Shown one piece after another: positions 52,041-62,358 of a stretch of 64,000 nt of DNA. The position numbers and the translations under genes are program-made. The notes under the pieces are model-generated. The model was not told the origin of the DNA. It saw only the letters and a program-made list of their open reading frames with translations, and searched no databases. Position 1 is the stretch's first letter. Every line of letters begins with the position of its first letter. Origin of the DNA: Pseudomonas oryzihabitans (GTDB taxonomy: Bacteria; Pseudomonadota; Gammaproteobacteria; Pseudomonadales; Pseudomonadaceae); NCBI RefSeq assembly GCF_001518815.1, contig NZ_CP013987.1, forward strand, positions 1,777,001 to 1,841,000, written 5' to 3'.

Positions 52041-52823
52041 ATGTCCCTAGAATTTCACCAGGTCGATGCCTTCACCGATCAACCCTTTCGTGGCAACCCT
52101 GCGGCCGTGTACCGCCTAGACAGCTGGCCTGCCGACGATCTGCTGCAACGGATCGCCACCGAGCACAACCTATCGGAAACCGCCTTCGTGGTGCGTGAGG
52201 GCGAGACCTGGCGGATCCGCTGGTTCACCCCGCGCGTTGAGGTGCCGCTGTGCGGCCATGCCACCCTGGCCGCTGCCCATGTGCTGTTCGAAAGCTATGG
52301 GGAAGCAGGCGATCGGCTGGAGTTCATCAGTCAGTCCGGTGTGTTACGGGTGTTTCGCGAGGCCGAGGGGCTGCTGGCGCTCGATTTTCCGGCACTGGTC
52401 CCCTCGGAGCTGGGTGTGACCCCTGAGCTGGAGCGAGCCCTGCGAGTCTCGCCCGTGGATGCCCTGGCGGCGGACAAGCTGCTGGTGCTGCTGGAGTCGG
52501 AGGAGGCCGTGCGCGAGTGCAAGCCGGACCTGACCGCCATCGCCAGGCTGCCCTGGCAGGGCGTCATCGTCACTGCCCGGGGGCGGGACGTCGACTTCGT
52601 CTCGCGCTTCTTCGCGCCGGCAGTTGGTGTGGACGAGGATCCGGTCACCGGCTCGGCCCATTGCAGCCTGATCCCCTATTGGTCGCGACGGCTGGCCAAG
52701 CGCATGCTTACCGCACAACAGCTCTCGGCGCGGGGAGGTCAGCTCTGGTGTCGGCTCGACGGAGACCGGGTGAGTATCGCCGGACGCGCGGTCACCGTAT
52801 TCAGGGGCCAGCTGCTGCTGTGA
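52041..52823 (+). CDS. PhzF-family epimerase/isomerase-like protein
   Basis: 260 residues. The family start FHQVDAFTDQPFRGNPAAVY, then NLSETAFVVREG, FTPRVEVPLCGHATLAAAHV and DPVTGSAHCSL are the PhzF signatures, including the catalytic Glu in LSETAF. These proteins isomerise small cyclic substrates; most chromosomal members have no assigned substrate. No phenazine genes are nearby. It is convergent with argF. Confidence 0.92.
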   Translation: MSLEFHQVDAFTDQPFRGNPAAVYRLDSWPADDLLQRIATEHNLSETAFVVREGETWRIRWFTPRVEVPLCGHATLAAAHVLFESYGEAGDRLEFISQSGVLRVFREAEGLLALDFPALVPSELGVTPELERALRVSPVDALAADKLLVLLESEEAVRECKPDLTAIARLPWQGVIVTARGRDVDFVSRFFAPAVGVDEDPVTGSAHCSLIPYWSRRLAKRMLTAQQLSARGGQLWCRLDGDRVSIAGRAVTVFRGQLLL

Positions 52824-52868
52824 ACCGGCCGCCTCGGATGCCTGGCGCATCCAAGGAGGCTAACGTCC

Positions 52869-53786
52869 TCAGGCGTGTAGCGGCGGCGCGATGAGGAATT
52901 CGAGCAGCGCCTTCTGGGCGTGGAGGCGATTTTCGGCTTCGTCCCAGACCACGGCTCGGGGATCGTCCAGCAGGGTATGGCTGATCTCCTCGCCACGGTG
53001 GGCCGGCAGGCAGTGCATGAACAGCACGTCCTCGGCGGCGCCGTCGAGCAGTTCGGCATTGACCTGATAGGGCTTGAAGGCTGCCAGACGCAGGCGGGTT
53101 TCCTCTTCCTGCCCCATGGAGGTCCAGACGTCGGTACTGACGAGGTGCGCCTGGGCCACGGCCTCACGGGGATCGCGGGTCAGCTGAACCCGATCACCGG
53201 CGCGTTCGAGAAAGCGCGGATTGGGCTCATAGCCTTCCGGGCAGGCGATGCGCAGGGTGAAGTCGAGTTGCTCGGCCGCCTCGATGTAGCTGTTGCACAT
53301 GTTGTTACCGTCGCCGATCCAGGCCACGGTCTTGCCGCGGATGTCGCCCCGGTGTTCGAAGAAGGTCTGCATGTCCGCCAGCAGCTGGCAGGGATGCAGG
53401 TCGTCCGACAGGCCATTGATCACCGGTACCTGGGAGTTGGCCGCGAAGGTGGTCAGCATCTCGTGGGCATAGGTGCGGATCATCACGCCATCGAGCATGC
53501 TGGACATGACCCGGGCACTGTCCGGGACTGGCTCGCCGCGGCCGAGTTGGGTATCGCGGGAGGACAGGAAGATCGCCTGGCCGCCGAGCTGGATCATGCC
53601 GGCCTCGAAAGAAAGGCGGGTACGGGTCGAGGCCTTCTCGAAGATCATACCCAGGACGCGATTACGCAGGGGCTCATGGAGCATGCCCTGGTTGCGCAAC
53701 GCCTTGAGTTCGATGCCGCGTGCGATGAGTTGCCGGAGTTCCTCGGGGGAACAATCCATGAAAGAGAGAAAGTGGCGAACCGTCAT
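52869..53786 (-). CDS. argF: Ornithine carbamoyltransferase (anabolic)
   Basis: 305 residues. Carbamoyl-phosphate site [16 protein letters not shown] at about residue 49, later [12 protein letters not shown], and the ornithine site [12 protein letters not shown]. It makes citrulline from ornithine and carbamoyl phosphate. With argG 5 kb away it covers two steps of arginine synthesis, an arrangement conserved in Pseudomonas. The length is normal. A possible ArgR site lies upstream. Confidence 0.96.
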   Translation of the reverse strand: MTVRHFLSFMDCSPEELRQLIARGIELKALRNQGMLHEPLRNRVLGMIFEKASTRTRLSFEAGMIQLGGQAIFLSSRDTQLGRGEPVPDSARVMSSMLDGVMIRTYAHEMLTTFAANSQVPVINGLSDDLHPCQLLADMQTFFEHRGDIRGKTVAWIGDGNNMCNSYIEAAEQLDFTLRIACPEGYEPNPRFLERAGDRVQLTRDPREAVAQAHLVSTDVWTSMGQEEETRLRLAAFKPYQVNAELLDGAAEDVLFMHCLPAHRGEEISHTLLDDPRAVVWDEAENRLHAQKALLEFLIAPPLHA

Positions 53787-53894
53787 TTCGTTACCCTAGC
53801 GTCCCGTCCCGGTAACGGCCACCCGTGAAGGGCGCGGCGAACCTGAGAGCATGCCGTTTTACACGGCGGAAAGACCAAAGGCGAAATGGTATAA

Positions 53895-53915
53895 GTTCAT
53901 GTCGCATTTTACCAC
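53895..53915 (-). promoter_or_regulatory. Possible ArgR site in the argF promoter
   Basis: TGTCGCATTTTACC (53900-53913) resembles one half of the Pseudomonas ArgR pattern (TGTCGC-N8). It is about 115 bases upstream of argF. The second half is weak. Confidence 0.3.
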
Positions 53916-53969
53916 CATCGCACGCTGGCACCTTTTCAGGCCTGCCAACGCGCGGTGGGGTAGAGCTCG

Positions 53970-53993
53970 GGAGCACTCCGGACAGAGTGCTCC
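53970..53993. terminator. Terminator-like hairpin after the DUF3597 gene
   Basis: Perfect 9-bp stem GGAGCACTC / GAGTGCTCC with a 6-base loop; no clear T-run. It is 8 bases beyond the stop of the leftward gene. Confidence 0.55.
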
Positions 53994-54001
53994 GGCAGGG
54001 C

Positions 54002-54406
54002 TTACAGCAGGTCAGCGGGAACGTTGCCGCCATTGTCGGCGAGTTTCTGCAGGACGGCCTTGTGCAGCCACATGTTCATCTCGGCAGAGTCACTCATCTT
54101 GTCGGCAGGGCAGTTCAGTTCCTTGGCCAGTTCCTGGCGCGCGGTCAGGCTGCTGTCCAGGTCGAGGAGCTTGAGCAGGTCGACGATGGAGGTCTTCCAA
54201 TTGAGCTGTTCGCCTTTCTGGGCGGCCAGGCCGTCGAGCTTGGCGGCGACGTCCACCTGGCTCATGGGGGCGGCGCTGCCGGTCGAAGCCGGGTTTCCGG
54301 CGGGTGCGGCGGTATCGGTCGCGCCAGCGGTGGGGGCTGCGGCGGGGGTATCCGCGTGGGCTTCACCAATGCCGAGCTTCGAGAGGATCTTGCTGAACAG
54401 GCTCAT
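54002..54406 (-). CDS. DUF3597 family protein
   Basis: 134 residues. A short N-terminus MSLFSKILSKLG, an Ala/Thr/Pro-rich linker, then the DUF3597 core VDVAAKLDGLAAQKGEQLNW with SIVDLLKLLDLDSSLTARQE and a final HKAVLQKLADNGGNVPADLL (shown in part). The family lacks LysM-type domains here and has no assigned function; it may be a stress-related cytoplasmic protein. It lies between argF and grxD, as in other Pseudomonas genomes. Confidence 0.92.
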   Translation of the reverse strand: MSLFSKILSKLGIGEAHADTPAAAPTAGATDTAAPAGNPASTGSAAPMSQVDVAAKLDGLAAQKGEQLNWKTSIVDLLKLLDLDSSLTARQELAKELNCPADKMSDSAEMNMWLHKAVLQKLADNGGNVPADLL

Positions 54407-54650
54407 GGAGTTCTCCTGGGGTCTTGGATCAGGCGCATCACGTGGCGCCTACCCTTAACCTGACCACAGCCTCGCCGCCAAAGTTTGCCAAGTGGCCTAC
54501 CGAATCACCGCCGGCGGAGCGAACGGCCTTGAATGAGCGTGGTCGATTGGCAGGTCGAGCCGCGCCTGTTTCGGGCTGGACGTCGCGGAAATCCCGGCGT
54601 TCCACCGGCCTTTCCGTTACAATCGTCCCACCGTATTAGCGAGGTGCATC

Positions 54651-54977
54651 GTGGAAATCATCGATACCATCAAAGACCAGATTGCCAACAATCCTGTGCT
54701 GCTCTACATGAAGGGTTCGCCGAACGCGCCTCAGTGCGGCTTCTCTTCCCGTGCCGCTCAGGTACTGATGGCCTGTGGCGAAAAATTCGCCTATGTCGAT
54801 ATCCTGCAGAATCCGGAAATCCGCGCCAATCTGCCCAAGTACGCCAACTGGCCGACCTTTCCCCAGCTGTGGGTTGGCGGCGAGCTGGTCGGCGGCAGTG
54901 ATATCCTGGCCGAGCTGTACGAAAAGGGTGAGCTGCAGACCCTGATCAAGCAGGCCGTGGAGCAGAAGGACGCCTGA
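54651..54977 (+). CDS. grxD: Monothiol glutaredoxin Grx4
   Basis: 108 residues from a GTG at 54651 with GAGGTGCATC upstream. The CGFS active site is in APQCGFSSRAAQVL and WPTFPQLWVGGELVGGSDI forms the glutathione site. Grx4 carries and transfers [2Fe-2S] clusters and takes part in iron regulation. It sits next to bfr and bfd, consistent with an iron-homeostasis neighbourhood. It ends at a bidirectional terminator. Confidence 0.96.
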   Translation: MEIIDTIKDQIANNPVLLYMKGSPNAPQCGFSSRAAQVLMACGEKFAYVDILQNPEIRANLPKYANWPTFPQLWVGGELVGGSDILAELYEKGELQTLIKQAVEQKDA

Positions 54978-54991
54978 GTCCTCCGCCACAA

Positions 54992-55018
54992 AAAAAGCCC
55001 GCATCATGCGGGCTTTTT
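54992..55018. terminator. Bidirectional terminator between grxD and bfr
   Basis: AAAAAGCCCGCA-TCA-TGCGGGCTTTTT, a perfect stem with A and T runs on the two sides, in the 58-base gap between convergent genes. Confidence 0.92.
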
Positions 55019-55035
55019 CATGGGCGTCTGCTCGA

Positions 55036-55512
55036 TCAATCGTCGTCGTGCATCTGCGACTGGATGTAGTTCTCGATCCCGACGCTGGCGATGAGGCTCA
55101 GCTGGGTTTCCAGCCAATCGATGTGCTCTTCCTCGGATTCGAGGATGCTCTTGAGCATGTCGCGGCTCACGTAGTCCCGCACGCTTTCACAATAGGTGAT
55201 GGCTTCACGCAGGTCAGCCACGGCGCTGATCTCCAGGCGCAGGTCGCACTGGATCATCTCCTGGGTGTTCTCGCCGATCATCAGCTTGCCCAGATCCTGC
55301 AGGTTGGGCAGGCCTTCCAGGAACAGGATGCGCTCGATCAGGCGATCGGCGTGCTTCATCTCGTCGATGGATTCCTTGTACTCGTGATGACCCAGCTTGC
55401 GGATACCCCAGTCGTTGTACATCCGCGAGTGCAGGAAATACTGGTTGATGGCCACCAGTTCGTTGCCGAGGATCTTGTTCAAATGCTGGATGACGGTGAT
55501 ATCGCCTTTCAT
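55036..55512 (-). CDS. bfr: Bacterioferritin (heme-binding, BfrB type)
   Basis: 158 residues. Ferroxidase ligands are seen in [20 protein letters not shown] and [20 protein letters not shown], where Met52 is the heme ligand, and in [14 protein letters not shown]. It forms the 24-mer iron store. The adjacent bfd gene supplies the ferredoxin that releases iron from it. A terminator separates it from bfd, so it has its own promoter. Confidence 0.96.
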   Translation of the reverse strand: MKGDITVIQHLNKILGNELVAINQYFLHSRMYNDWGIRKLGHHEYKESIDEMKHADRLIERILFLEGLPNLQDLGKLMIGENTQEMIQCDLRLEISAVADLREAITYCESVRDYVSRDMLKSILESEEEHIDWLETQLSLIASVGIENYIQSQMHDDD

Positions 55513-55659
55513 GGCCGGACCTGCAAATCGGGTGGGATTGCCGGCAGTCTGAGCGTGGAAGGGCCCTTTGTCAAAAGCTTAAGTTGTTGAAAAATCGACG
55601 AAAATCGAACGGTAATCGAAAGCTTTTCCATCCTTTCCGTAAGCGTTTGATTAGACAAT

Positions 55660-55691
55660 AAAAAAGCCGGACACAAGGTCCGGCTTTTTTT
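55660..55691 (-). terminator. Rho-independent terminator of bfd
   Basis: AAAAAGCCGGAC / GTCCGGCTTTTTT stem with a five-base loop and T runs, 14 bases past the bfd stop. Confidence 0.9.
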
Positions 55692-55704
55692 GCAGGGATG
55701 TCGC

Positions 55705-55920
55705 TCAGGCGCGCGGGACGTCCAGGGCGTAGGCGAGCTGCTGGGCACCATGCAGCTCACCGAGGGTTTCCTTGACGACCTGCTTGGCGAGGCAGGCGCA
55801 CTTGCCGCACTGGGTGGCGCAACCCGTGCTTTCCCGGACTTCCCGATAACTGCAGCAGCCTTCATAGATGGCTTCGCGAATATGCTTGTCGGTCACGCCA
55901 CGGCAAAGACACACGTACAT
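55705..55920 (-). CDS. bfd: Bacterioferritin-associated ferredoxin
   Basis: 71 residues. The [2Fe-2S] cysteines are in MYVCLCRGVTDKHIRE (Cys4, Cys6) and ATQCGKCACLA (Cys38, Cys41). Bfd binds bacterioferritin and reduces its iron core so that iron is released. It is expressed at low iron; a Fur-like box lies 42-60 bases upstream of the start. The peroxiredoxin gene found between bfd and rnt in P. aeruginosa is absent here. Confidence 0.96.
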   Translation of the reverse strand: MYVCLCRGVTDKHIREAIYEGCCSYREVRESTGCATQCGKCACLAKQVVKETLGELHGAQQLAYALDVPRA

Positions 55921-55961
55921 GGATCGCCTGCTGTATGAGTGGAGGTGCCGCCAAAGCTAAT

Positions 55962-55980
55962 GACAATGAGAATGATTGTC
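55962..55980. promoter_or_regulatory. Fur box upstream of bfd
   Basis: GACAATGAGAATGATTGTC matches the 19-base Fur consensus at 15 positions and overlaps the expected bfd promoter. Confidence 0.7.
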
Positions 55981-56038
55981 AAAGTTGTAGGCGGCAAAAT
56001 CTCATTAAAGGCGTCCTTGGCGACAGGCGGTTGTCAGA

Positions 56039-56716
56039 TCAGTCCAGGTCGACCCAGCCGCCCATTTCCCGCCACCGATTGACGATGCCGCAAAACAGCT
56101 CGGCGGTCTTCTCGGTGTCGTAACGGGCCGAGTGGGCTTCACGATTGTCGAACTCGATGCCGGCCGCCTGGCAGGCCTTGGCCAGTACCGTCTGACCATA
56201 GGCCAGACCGGCCAGGGTGGCGGTATCGAAGCTGGAGAACGGGTGGAAGGGGTTGCGCTTCAGGCCGCAGCGCAGCACCGCGGCATTGAGAAAGCCCAGA
56301 TCGAAGCTGCTGTTATGGCCGACCAGGATGGCTCTCTTGCAGCCGCTGGCCTTGAGCGACTTGCGTACACCCTTGAAGATCTCGCTCAGCGCCTGCTCTT
56401 CGCCCACTGCCATGCGCAGCGGATGGTCGAGCTTGATGCCGGTGAACTCCAGCGCCGCAGCTTCGATATTGGCGCCAGCGAAGGGCTCGACGCGGAAGAA
56501 ATAGGTGTGATCCGGATAGAGCACTCCTTCCTCGTCCATGGCCACGGTGGTGGCGGCGATTTCCAGCAGGGCATCGGTGGCGGCGTTGAAGCCGCCGGTC
56601 TCGACGTCGATCACCACCGGCAGATAGCCGCGGAAGCGGCGCGCCATGGGGATGCGCGAGTCGGACATGGGCTGGCTGGCATCCAGTTCGTCGCTGAAGG
56701 TCTCATCCATGCTCAT
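56039..56716 (-). CDS. rnt: Ribonuclease T
   Basis: 225 residues. DEDDh exonuclease motifs are [20 protein letters not shown] (Asp, Glu), [14 protein letters not shown] (Asp) and [15 protein letters not shown] (His, Asp). RNase T trims the 3' ends of tRNA and other stable RNAs. Its start overlaps the pyrC stop (ATGA at 56713-56716), so it is co-translated with pyrC. The length is normal for Pseudomonas. Confidence 0.96.
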   Translation of the reverse strand: MSMDETFSDELDASQPMSDSRIPMARRFRGYLPVVIDVETGGFNAATDALLEIAATTVAMDEEGVLYPDHTYFFRVEPFAGANIEAAALEFTGIKLDHPLRMAVGEEQALSEIFKGVRKSLKASGCKRAILVGHNSSFDLGFLNAAVLRCGLKRNPFHPFSSFDTATLAGLAYGQTVLAKACQAAGIEFDNREAHSARYDTEKTAELFCGIVNRWREMGGWVDLD

Positions 56717-57756
56717 ACGCTCACCTCCAGACGCCAGCGCAAGGTCTCGCCCGCGCGCAGGGGAACCACCTCGTGATCGCCAAAGGGGAGGGAGGCCGGC
56801 GCCTGCCAGTCCTCGCGCACCAGGGTCACGGTCTCGGTGTTGCGCGGCAGGCCATAGAAGTCAGGGCCGAAGTGGCTGGCGAAGCCTTCCAGGCGGTCGA
56901 GGGCGTCGCGGCTCTCGAAGGCTTCGGCATAGAGCTCGAGCGCACCGTAGGCGGTATAGCAGCCGGCACAACCGCAGGCCGCTTCCTTGGCGTGACGGGC
57001 GTGGGGCGCCGAGTCGGTGCCGAGGAAGAACTTGGGGTTGCCGCTGGTGGCGGCGTCTAGCAGGGCGCTCTGGTGGGTGTTGCGCTTGAGGATCGGCAGG
57101 CAATAGAAATGCGGCCGGATGCCGCCCACCAGCATGTGGTTGCGGTTGTACAGCAGGTGATGGACGGTGATGGTGGCACCCACGTTGGCCGGGGCCTCGC
57201 GCACGAAGGCAGCGGCGTCGCCCGTGGTGATGTGTTCGAACACCACCTTCAGCGTCGGGAAGCGCTGGACGATACGCACCAGGTGCTCGTCGATGAATTT
57301 CTTCTCGCGGTCGAAGACGTCCACCTCGGCATGGGTGACCTCGCCATGCACCAGTAGCGGCAGGCCGATCTCGGCCATGGCTTCCAGGGTCGGGAAGAGG
57401 TTGTCGAGGGAGGTGACCCCGGAATCGGAGTTGGTGGTGGCTCCGGCCGGATAGAGCTTGGCGGCATGCACGAAACCGCTGGCCTTGGCACTGCGCACGT
57501 CTTCCGGGCTGGTGCGATCGGTGAGGTAGAGCACCATCAGCGGCTCGAAGCGGCTGCCCACCGGACGTGCGGCCAGGATGCGCTCGCGGTAGTCGGCGGC
57601 CTGCTCGGCATTGCGCACCGGTGGTACCAGGTTGGGCATGACGATGGCGCGACCGAATTCGCGGGCGGCGTCGGCGACGGTCTGCGGCAGGGCGGCGCCG
57701 TCGCGCAGGTGAATGTGCCAGTCATCGGGACGGGCAAGGGTGATCCGGTCGGTCAT
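56713..57756 (-). CDS. pyrC: Dihydroorotase
   Basis: 347 residues from the ATG at 57756. Metal ligands are visible in [13 protein letters not shown], the carboxylated Lys in [27 protein letters not shown] and LGTDSAPHA. It closes the dihydroorotate ring in pyrimidine synthesis. It heads a pyrC-rnt operon and is divergent from motY. A 20-codon longer frame lacks a ribosome site. Confidence 0.96.
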   Translation of the reverse strand: MTDRITLARPDDWHIHLRDGAALPQTVADAAREFGRAIVMPNLVPPVRNAEQAADYRERILAARPVGSRFEPLMVLYLTDRTSPEDVRSAKASGFVHAAKLYPAGATTNSDSGVTSLDNLFPTLEAMAEIGLPLLVHGEVTHAEVDVFDREKKFIDEHLVRIVQRFPTLKVVFEHITTGDAAAFVREAPANVGATITVHHLLYNRNHMLVGGIRPHFYCLPILKRNTHQSALLDAATSGNPKFFLGTDSAPHARHAKEAACGCAGCYTAYGALELYAEAFESRDALDRLEGFASHFGPDFYGLPRNTETVTLVREDWQAPASLPFGDHEVVPLRAGETLRWRLEVSV

Positions 57757-57898
57757 ACGGGATTCCAGGCTGCGGGAAAGTGGGGAAATGCTACCGGAAA
57801 AGGGGGTAGCCGGCACCCGTGCAGCGGGATCGCGCTCAAGTTTTCCGCGCCCTTGACCGATATGAAGCCCAGGTACTTTTTTCTTTCCGGAGCTCGAC

Positions 57899-58849
57899 GT
57901 GCGCCCGCGTTACCTCTTCCTTTCCTGTCTGCTGCTCGCCGTTCCGGCCTGGGGGATGACCTTCCAGAGTCGGCTCGAGAGCGTGGAGTGGAAGGTGGAG
58001 GGCGACATCTTCGCCTGTCGGCTGCTGCAGCCCATCCCGCGCTTCGGCAGCGGTGGTTTCCTGCGCCGCGCCGGCGAGGCCACGGTATTCGAGCTGCGCC
58101 CCAACGGTCAGTGGTTGCCGGTGGGCAGCGCCAGCCTCAAGGCCGCGGCGGTGCCCTGGAAGCCGGGCCTTGGCGACATCAGCCTCGGCTCGGTCAAGGT
58201 GGTGGAGGGGGAGCAGGCCCTGACGACCAGCGCGCAGCAGGCTCAGCGCCTGCTGGCGGGATTGATGGAAGGGCGCATGCCGCAGGTCAGTCGGCCGGGT
58301 GCCCTGGATGACCGCGTCGAGGTCCGGCTGCTGCCCGTGCACTTCGAGCCGGCCTACCAGCAGTTCCAGGCCTGTACCCAGAAGCTGCTGGCGGTCAACT
58401 TCGAGCAGATTCGCCATTCCCAGGTCGGCTTCCCGGGCGGTGGCGATACCCTGGACGACAGCGCCAAGGCCAAGCTCGATCTCATCGACGAGTACCTGAA
58501 GGCCGATCCGACGGTCAACCACGTCATCGTCTCGGGCTACAGCGACAACCAGGGCACCCGGCTGGACAATCGCCAGGAATCCCGGCTGCGTGCCATCGCC
58601 GTGATGGAGTACCTGAAGACCAAGGGCTTCCCCGCGGAGCAGATCGAGTTGCGCTTCTTTGGCGAGCAGTATCCGCTCGCACCCAACAACAGCAAGACCA
58701 ACCGGGCGCTCAACCGGCGCGTGACCCTGGTGTTCTCGCGGGTGCCGCCAAGCAGCGAGCCAGCGGCCGCGCCGACCACCAGTACCGCGGCCAATCCGAG
58801 TGAGCCACCGGCGCCGACCCCCGCCCCGCCAGCCAAGCCCAAGGGCTGA
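57899..58849 (+). CDS. motY: MotY-like sodium/flagellar-motor outer-ring protein
   Basis: 316 residues from a GTG at 57899 with GGAGCTCGAC upstream. A signal peptide ([15 protein letters not shown]) leads to a MotY N-terminal domain ([20 protein letters not shown]), and residues 180-275 form an OmpA/MotB peptidoglycan-binding domain ([34 protein letters not shown]). The C-terminal tail is Pro/Ala-rich. It supports the flagellar stator in Pseudomonas. The position next to pyrC matches P. aeruginosa. Confidence 0.92.
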   Translation: MRPRYLFLSCLLLAVPAWGMTFQSRLESVEWKVEGDIFACRLLQPIPRFGSGGFLRRAGEATVFELRPNGQWLPVGSASLKAAAVPWKPGLGDISLGSVKVVEGEQALTTSAQQAQRLLAGLMEGRMPQVSRPGALDDRVEVRLLPVHFEPAYQQFQACTQKLLAVNFEQIRHSQVGFPGGGDTLDDSAKAKLDLIDEYLKADPTVNHVIVSGYSDNQGTRLDNRQESRLRAIAVMEYLKTKGFPAEQIELRFFGEQYPLAPNNSKTNRALNRRVTLVFSRVPPSSEPAAAPTTSTAANPSEPPAPTPAPPAKPKG

Positions 58850-58966
58850 TCCGCTGCAACCGCATGTCGCCCAGACATCAGAGTGCGTCGCGCCTCTGTA
58901 AAAGCGGCGATACCACCAGTAGAATTACCGCTTTCCGACTCAATGCAACACACGGGAGCGAACGGC

Positions 58967-60184
<1,218 letters not shown>

Positions 60185-60202
60185 GGGTGGCGACGCCATG
60201 CG

Positions 60203-60229
60203 AAACCCCAGCCTAGGCTGGGGTTTTTT
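60203..60229. terminator. Terminator between argG and the small acidic gene
   Basis: AAACCCCAGCC-TA-GGCTGGGGTTTTTT, a perfect stem with a T-run on the + strand, between convergent genes. Confidence 0.92.
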
Positions 60230-60234
60230 ATGGC

Positions 60235-60414
60235 TTACAGGTCGAAGTCGTACTCGGAGATCTGCCGCTTGAGTCGGCGTTCTTCGAGCATGTCGTCGAT
60301 CAGGCGCCGCTTGGTCAGGTTGGTCTTGCTGACGACGGGTTCCACCGTTTCGGGCGCTTCGCCATCGCTCTCGAAATCGTCGTCTACATCGATATCGCTT
60401 TTGTCTTCGGCCAT
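60235..60414 (-). CDS. Small conserved acidic protein (PA3525-adjacent type)
   Basis: 59 residues from the ATG at 60414 with AGGAGTTACCA upstream. An acidic N-terminal half (SDIDVDDDFESDGEAPETVE) is followed by a basic KTNLTKRRLIDDMLEERRLK segment and EYDFDL end. Such short PA3496-like proteins are found beside nth or argG in Pseudomonas; the function is unknown. The strong ribosome site and the conserved-looking helix make it convincing. Confidence 0.78.
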   Translation of the reverse strand: MAEDKSDIDVDDDFESDGEAPETVEPVVSKTNLTKRRLIDDMLEERRLKRQISEYDFDL

Positions 60415-60556
60415 TGGTAACTCCTGCAAGGCTGGACAGGGTCACACGCCAGTCATCGACAGGGCTGCGGGACCTTTTCGCGCACCTTATAGCGACAAAG
60501 CAGGGGCTGGTAAAAAAGATTTTTTCAATCGCTGAAGGGCTTTGGTGAGCCCTTTT

Positions 60557-61195
60557 TCAATCGTCCGAGGTTTTTGCCTTGTATTCGCAGAGGTCCTCGA
60601 TGCGGCAACTGCCACAGCGAGGCTTACGCGCCTGGCAGACGTAGCGGCCATGCAGGATGAGCCAGTGGTGGGCATCCAGCAGGTAATCCTTGGGCACCAC
60701 CTTGAGCAGCTTGAGCTCGACCACCACCACGTTCTTGCCGGGGGCCAGGTTGGTCCTGTTGCTGACCCGGAAGATGTGGGTATCCACCGCCATGGCGATC
60801 TGCCGGAAGGCCGTGTTGAGCACCACGTTGGCGGTCTTGCGACCGACCCCGGGCAGGGCTTCCAGGGCTTCGCGGGTCTGGGGTACCTCGCCGCCATGGC
60901 GCTCCAGCAGCAGCCGGCAGGTTTCGATGACGTTCTTGGCCTTGCCGTTGTAGAGGCCGATGGTCTTGATGTACTCCGACAGCCCTGCCACGCCCAGGTC
61001 GAGGATGGCCTGGGGCGTGTTAGCCACCGGATAGAGGCGCGCGGTGGCCTTGTTGACGCTGACGTCGGTGGCCTGGGCGGAGAGGATCACCGCGATCAGC
61101 AACTCGAAGGGCGAGGCATAGGCCAACTCCGTCTTGGGGTCGGGATTGTCCTCGTGCAGACGACGAAAGATTTCCAGGCGTTTGGCGGCGTTCAT
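60557..61195 (-). CDS. nth: Endonuclease III
   Basis: 212 residues. The helix-hairpin-helix [19 protein letters not shown] carries the catalytic Lys, [11 protein letters not shown] the Asp, and [17 protein letters not shown] holds the four cysteines of the [4Fe-4S] cluster (C-x6-C-x2-C-x5-C). It removes oxidised pyrimidines in base-excision repair. Its start overlaps the rnfB stop (ATGA at 61192-61195). The length is typical. Confidence 0.97.
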   Translation of the reverse strand: MNAAKRLEIFRRLHEDNPDPKTELAYASPFELLIAVILSAQATDVSVNKATARLYPVANTPQAILDLGVAGLSEYIKTIGLYNGKAKNVIETCRLLLERHGGEVPQTREALEALPGVGRKTANVVLNTAFRQIAMAVDTHIFRVSNRTNLAPGKNVVVVELKLLKVVPKDYLLDAHHWLILHGRYVCQARKPRCGSCRIEDLCEYKAKTSDD

Positions 61196-62166
61196 CGGGC
61201 GGTTCGCTCTTCGAGGGCGGCGAGATGAGAGGCGGCCTGCTGCGCGGCGCTGCCCAGCGCTTCGAGTTGCTCGCGCTGTTCGGCGGTGGGCGTGGCCCCA
61301 AAGGCGCGTTCGGCCTTGGTCAGCTGGGCACGCGCCAGGGTGGCGGCGATCCGCGCCTGCTTGAGGGCGGCGGGATCGGTAGCGACCGTCGCCAGGGCAG
61401 GTGCGCTGGCAGTGACGGGCGCTTGCTGCGCCTTGTCCAGGGCCGCCTGGGCCTGCTGGGCGGCTTCACGCAACTGCTGTACCTGGGTTTCCAGCGCGGG
61501 CGTGCCGTATTGGACCAGTTGCCGTTCGGCCTTCTGCAGGGCGACACGCGCCATGGCGGCAGCGATCTTCAGCGGCTTGAGCGAGGATTCCGCCGTGGCG
61601 GGGGGCTCTGCAACCGTGGCGGTCGCAGGTGGCACCTGACGGCGCTGGCGCTCGGCGTCCAGCCGTTCGCGGTCCCGCTGCAGGCGTGCCTGGCGGGTGT
61701 CGAAACGGCTGCGGTAGTACTGCGCGCGCTGACGTTCAGCCTGGCGATCGACCGGTGCCGGTACCGCCACCAGATCGATGCAGTCCACCGGACAGGGCGC
61801 CAGGCACAGCTCGCAACCACTGCATTCGCTTTCGATGACCGTGTGCATCAGCTTGGCCGCGCCAAGTATGGCGTCGGTGGGGCAGACCTGGATGCACTTG
61901 GTACAACCGATGCACTCGGCTTCGCGAATCACCGCACGCTGGCTAGGCGTGACCGGATAGGGCGAGTCCAGTGGCAGGGTCGGGCGCTGCAGCAGGGCCG
62001 AAAGCTCGACGATGGTGGCTGCGCCCCCGGGCGGGCACTTGTTGTGCGCCTCGCCCGCGGCGATGCCGGCGGCATAGGGCTGGCAGCCGGGATGGCCACA
62101 CTTGCCGCATTGGGTCTGGGGCAGCAGGGCGTCGATGGCGGTGATGAGGGTAGCGTGGGCGTTCAT
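61192..62166 (-). CDS. rnfB: RnfB/RsxB-like ferredoxin without membrane anchor
   Basis: 324 residues. The Fe-S cluster domain begins at once with [20 protein letters not shown], then two 4Fe-4S ferredoxin motifs follow ([32 protein letters not shown]). The usual N-terminal membrane helix of RnfB is missing. Residues 145-324 form a long Ala/Gln/Arg-rich region with coiled-coil character. The gene is coupled to nth. The other rnf genes (A, C, D, G, E) are absent between rnfB and nth, so it probably acts as a soluble electron carrier with unknown partners. Confidence 0.9.
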   Translation of the reverse strand: MNAHATLITAIDALLPQTQCGKCGHPGCQPYAAGIAAGEAHNKCPPGGAATIVELSALLQRPTLPLDSPYPVTPSQRAVIREAECIGCTKCIQVCPTDAILGAAKLMHTVIESECSGCELCLAPCPVDCIDLVAVPAPVDRQAERQRAQYYRSRFDTRQARLQRDRERLDAERQRRQVPPATATVAEPPATAESSLKPLKIAAAMARVALQKAERQLVQYGTPALETQVQQLREAAQQAQAALDKAQQAPVTASAPALATVATDPAALKQARIAATLARAQLTKAERAFGATPTAEQREQLEALGSAAQQAASHLAALEERTAR

Positions 62167-62201
62167 GATCAGGGTCGGGGCTGGGGGAAGAACGGCGCCC
62201 T

Positions 62202-62345
62202 GAGAGCCTGCTCAAAGTCGGCTGCGCGTCGGCCAAACTGCGTTGAAAATGGCTTCGGAATGCTCATTTACGCTTTGTAAACTCCGCTTCCTCAGCCATG
62301 TTCGCCTTGTTTGTCGCTAGCTCGCTCGCCTTTGAGCAGGCTCTC
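62202..62345 (+). repeat. Structured dispersed repeat, copy 3
   Basis: 144 bases with perfect 16-base ends GAGAGCCTGCTCAAAG and CTTTGAGCAGGCTCTC. It shares the inner blocks of copies 1 and 2 (TGCGCGTCGGCCAAAC, GGCTTCGGAATGCTCATTTAC, GTAAACTCCGCTTCCTCAG, TTGTCGCTAGCTCGC) and the inner GGCT/AGCC pairing. It lies between the metG 3' end and the rnfB start. Confidence 0.9.
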
Positions 62346-62358
62346 GGCGCCGTCTCTG

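Noticed and set aside
52041-52823. Phenazine biosynthesis gene
   Set aside because: The PhzF family is broad and no other phenazine genes are present, so pigment production of that kind is not supported.
61225-62280. 351-codon plus-strand frame
   Set aside because: It is antisense to rnfB and partly inside the structured repeat; the minus frame carries the ferredoxin motifs.
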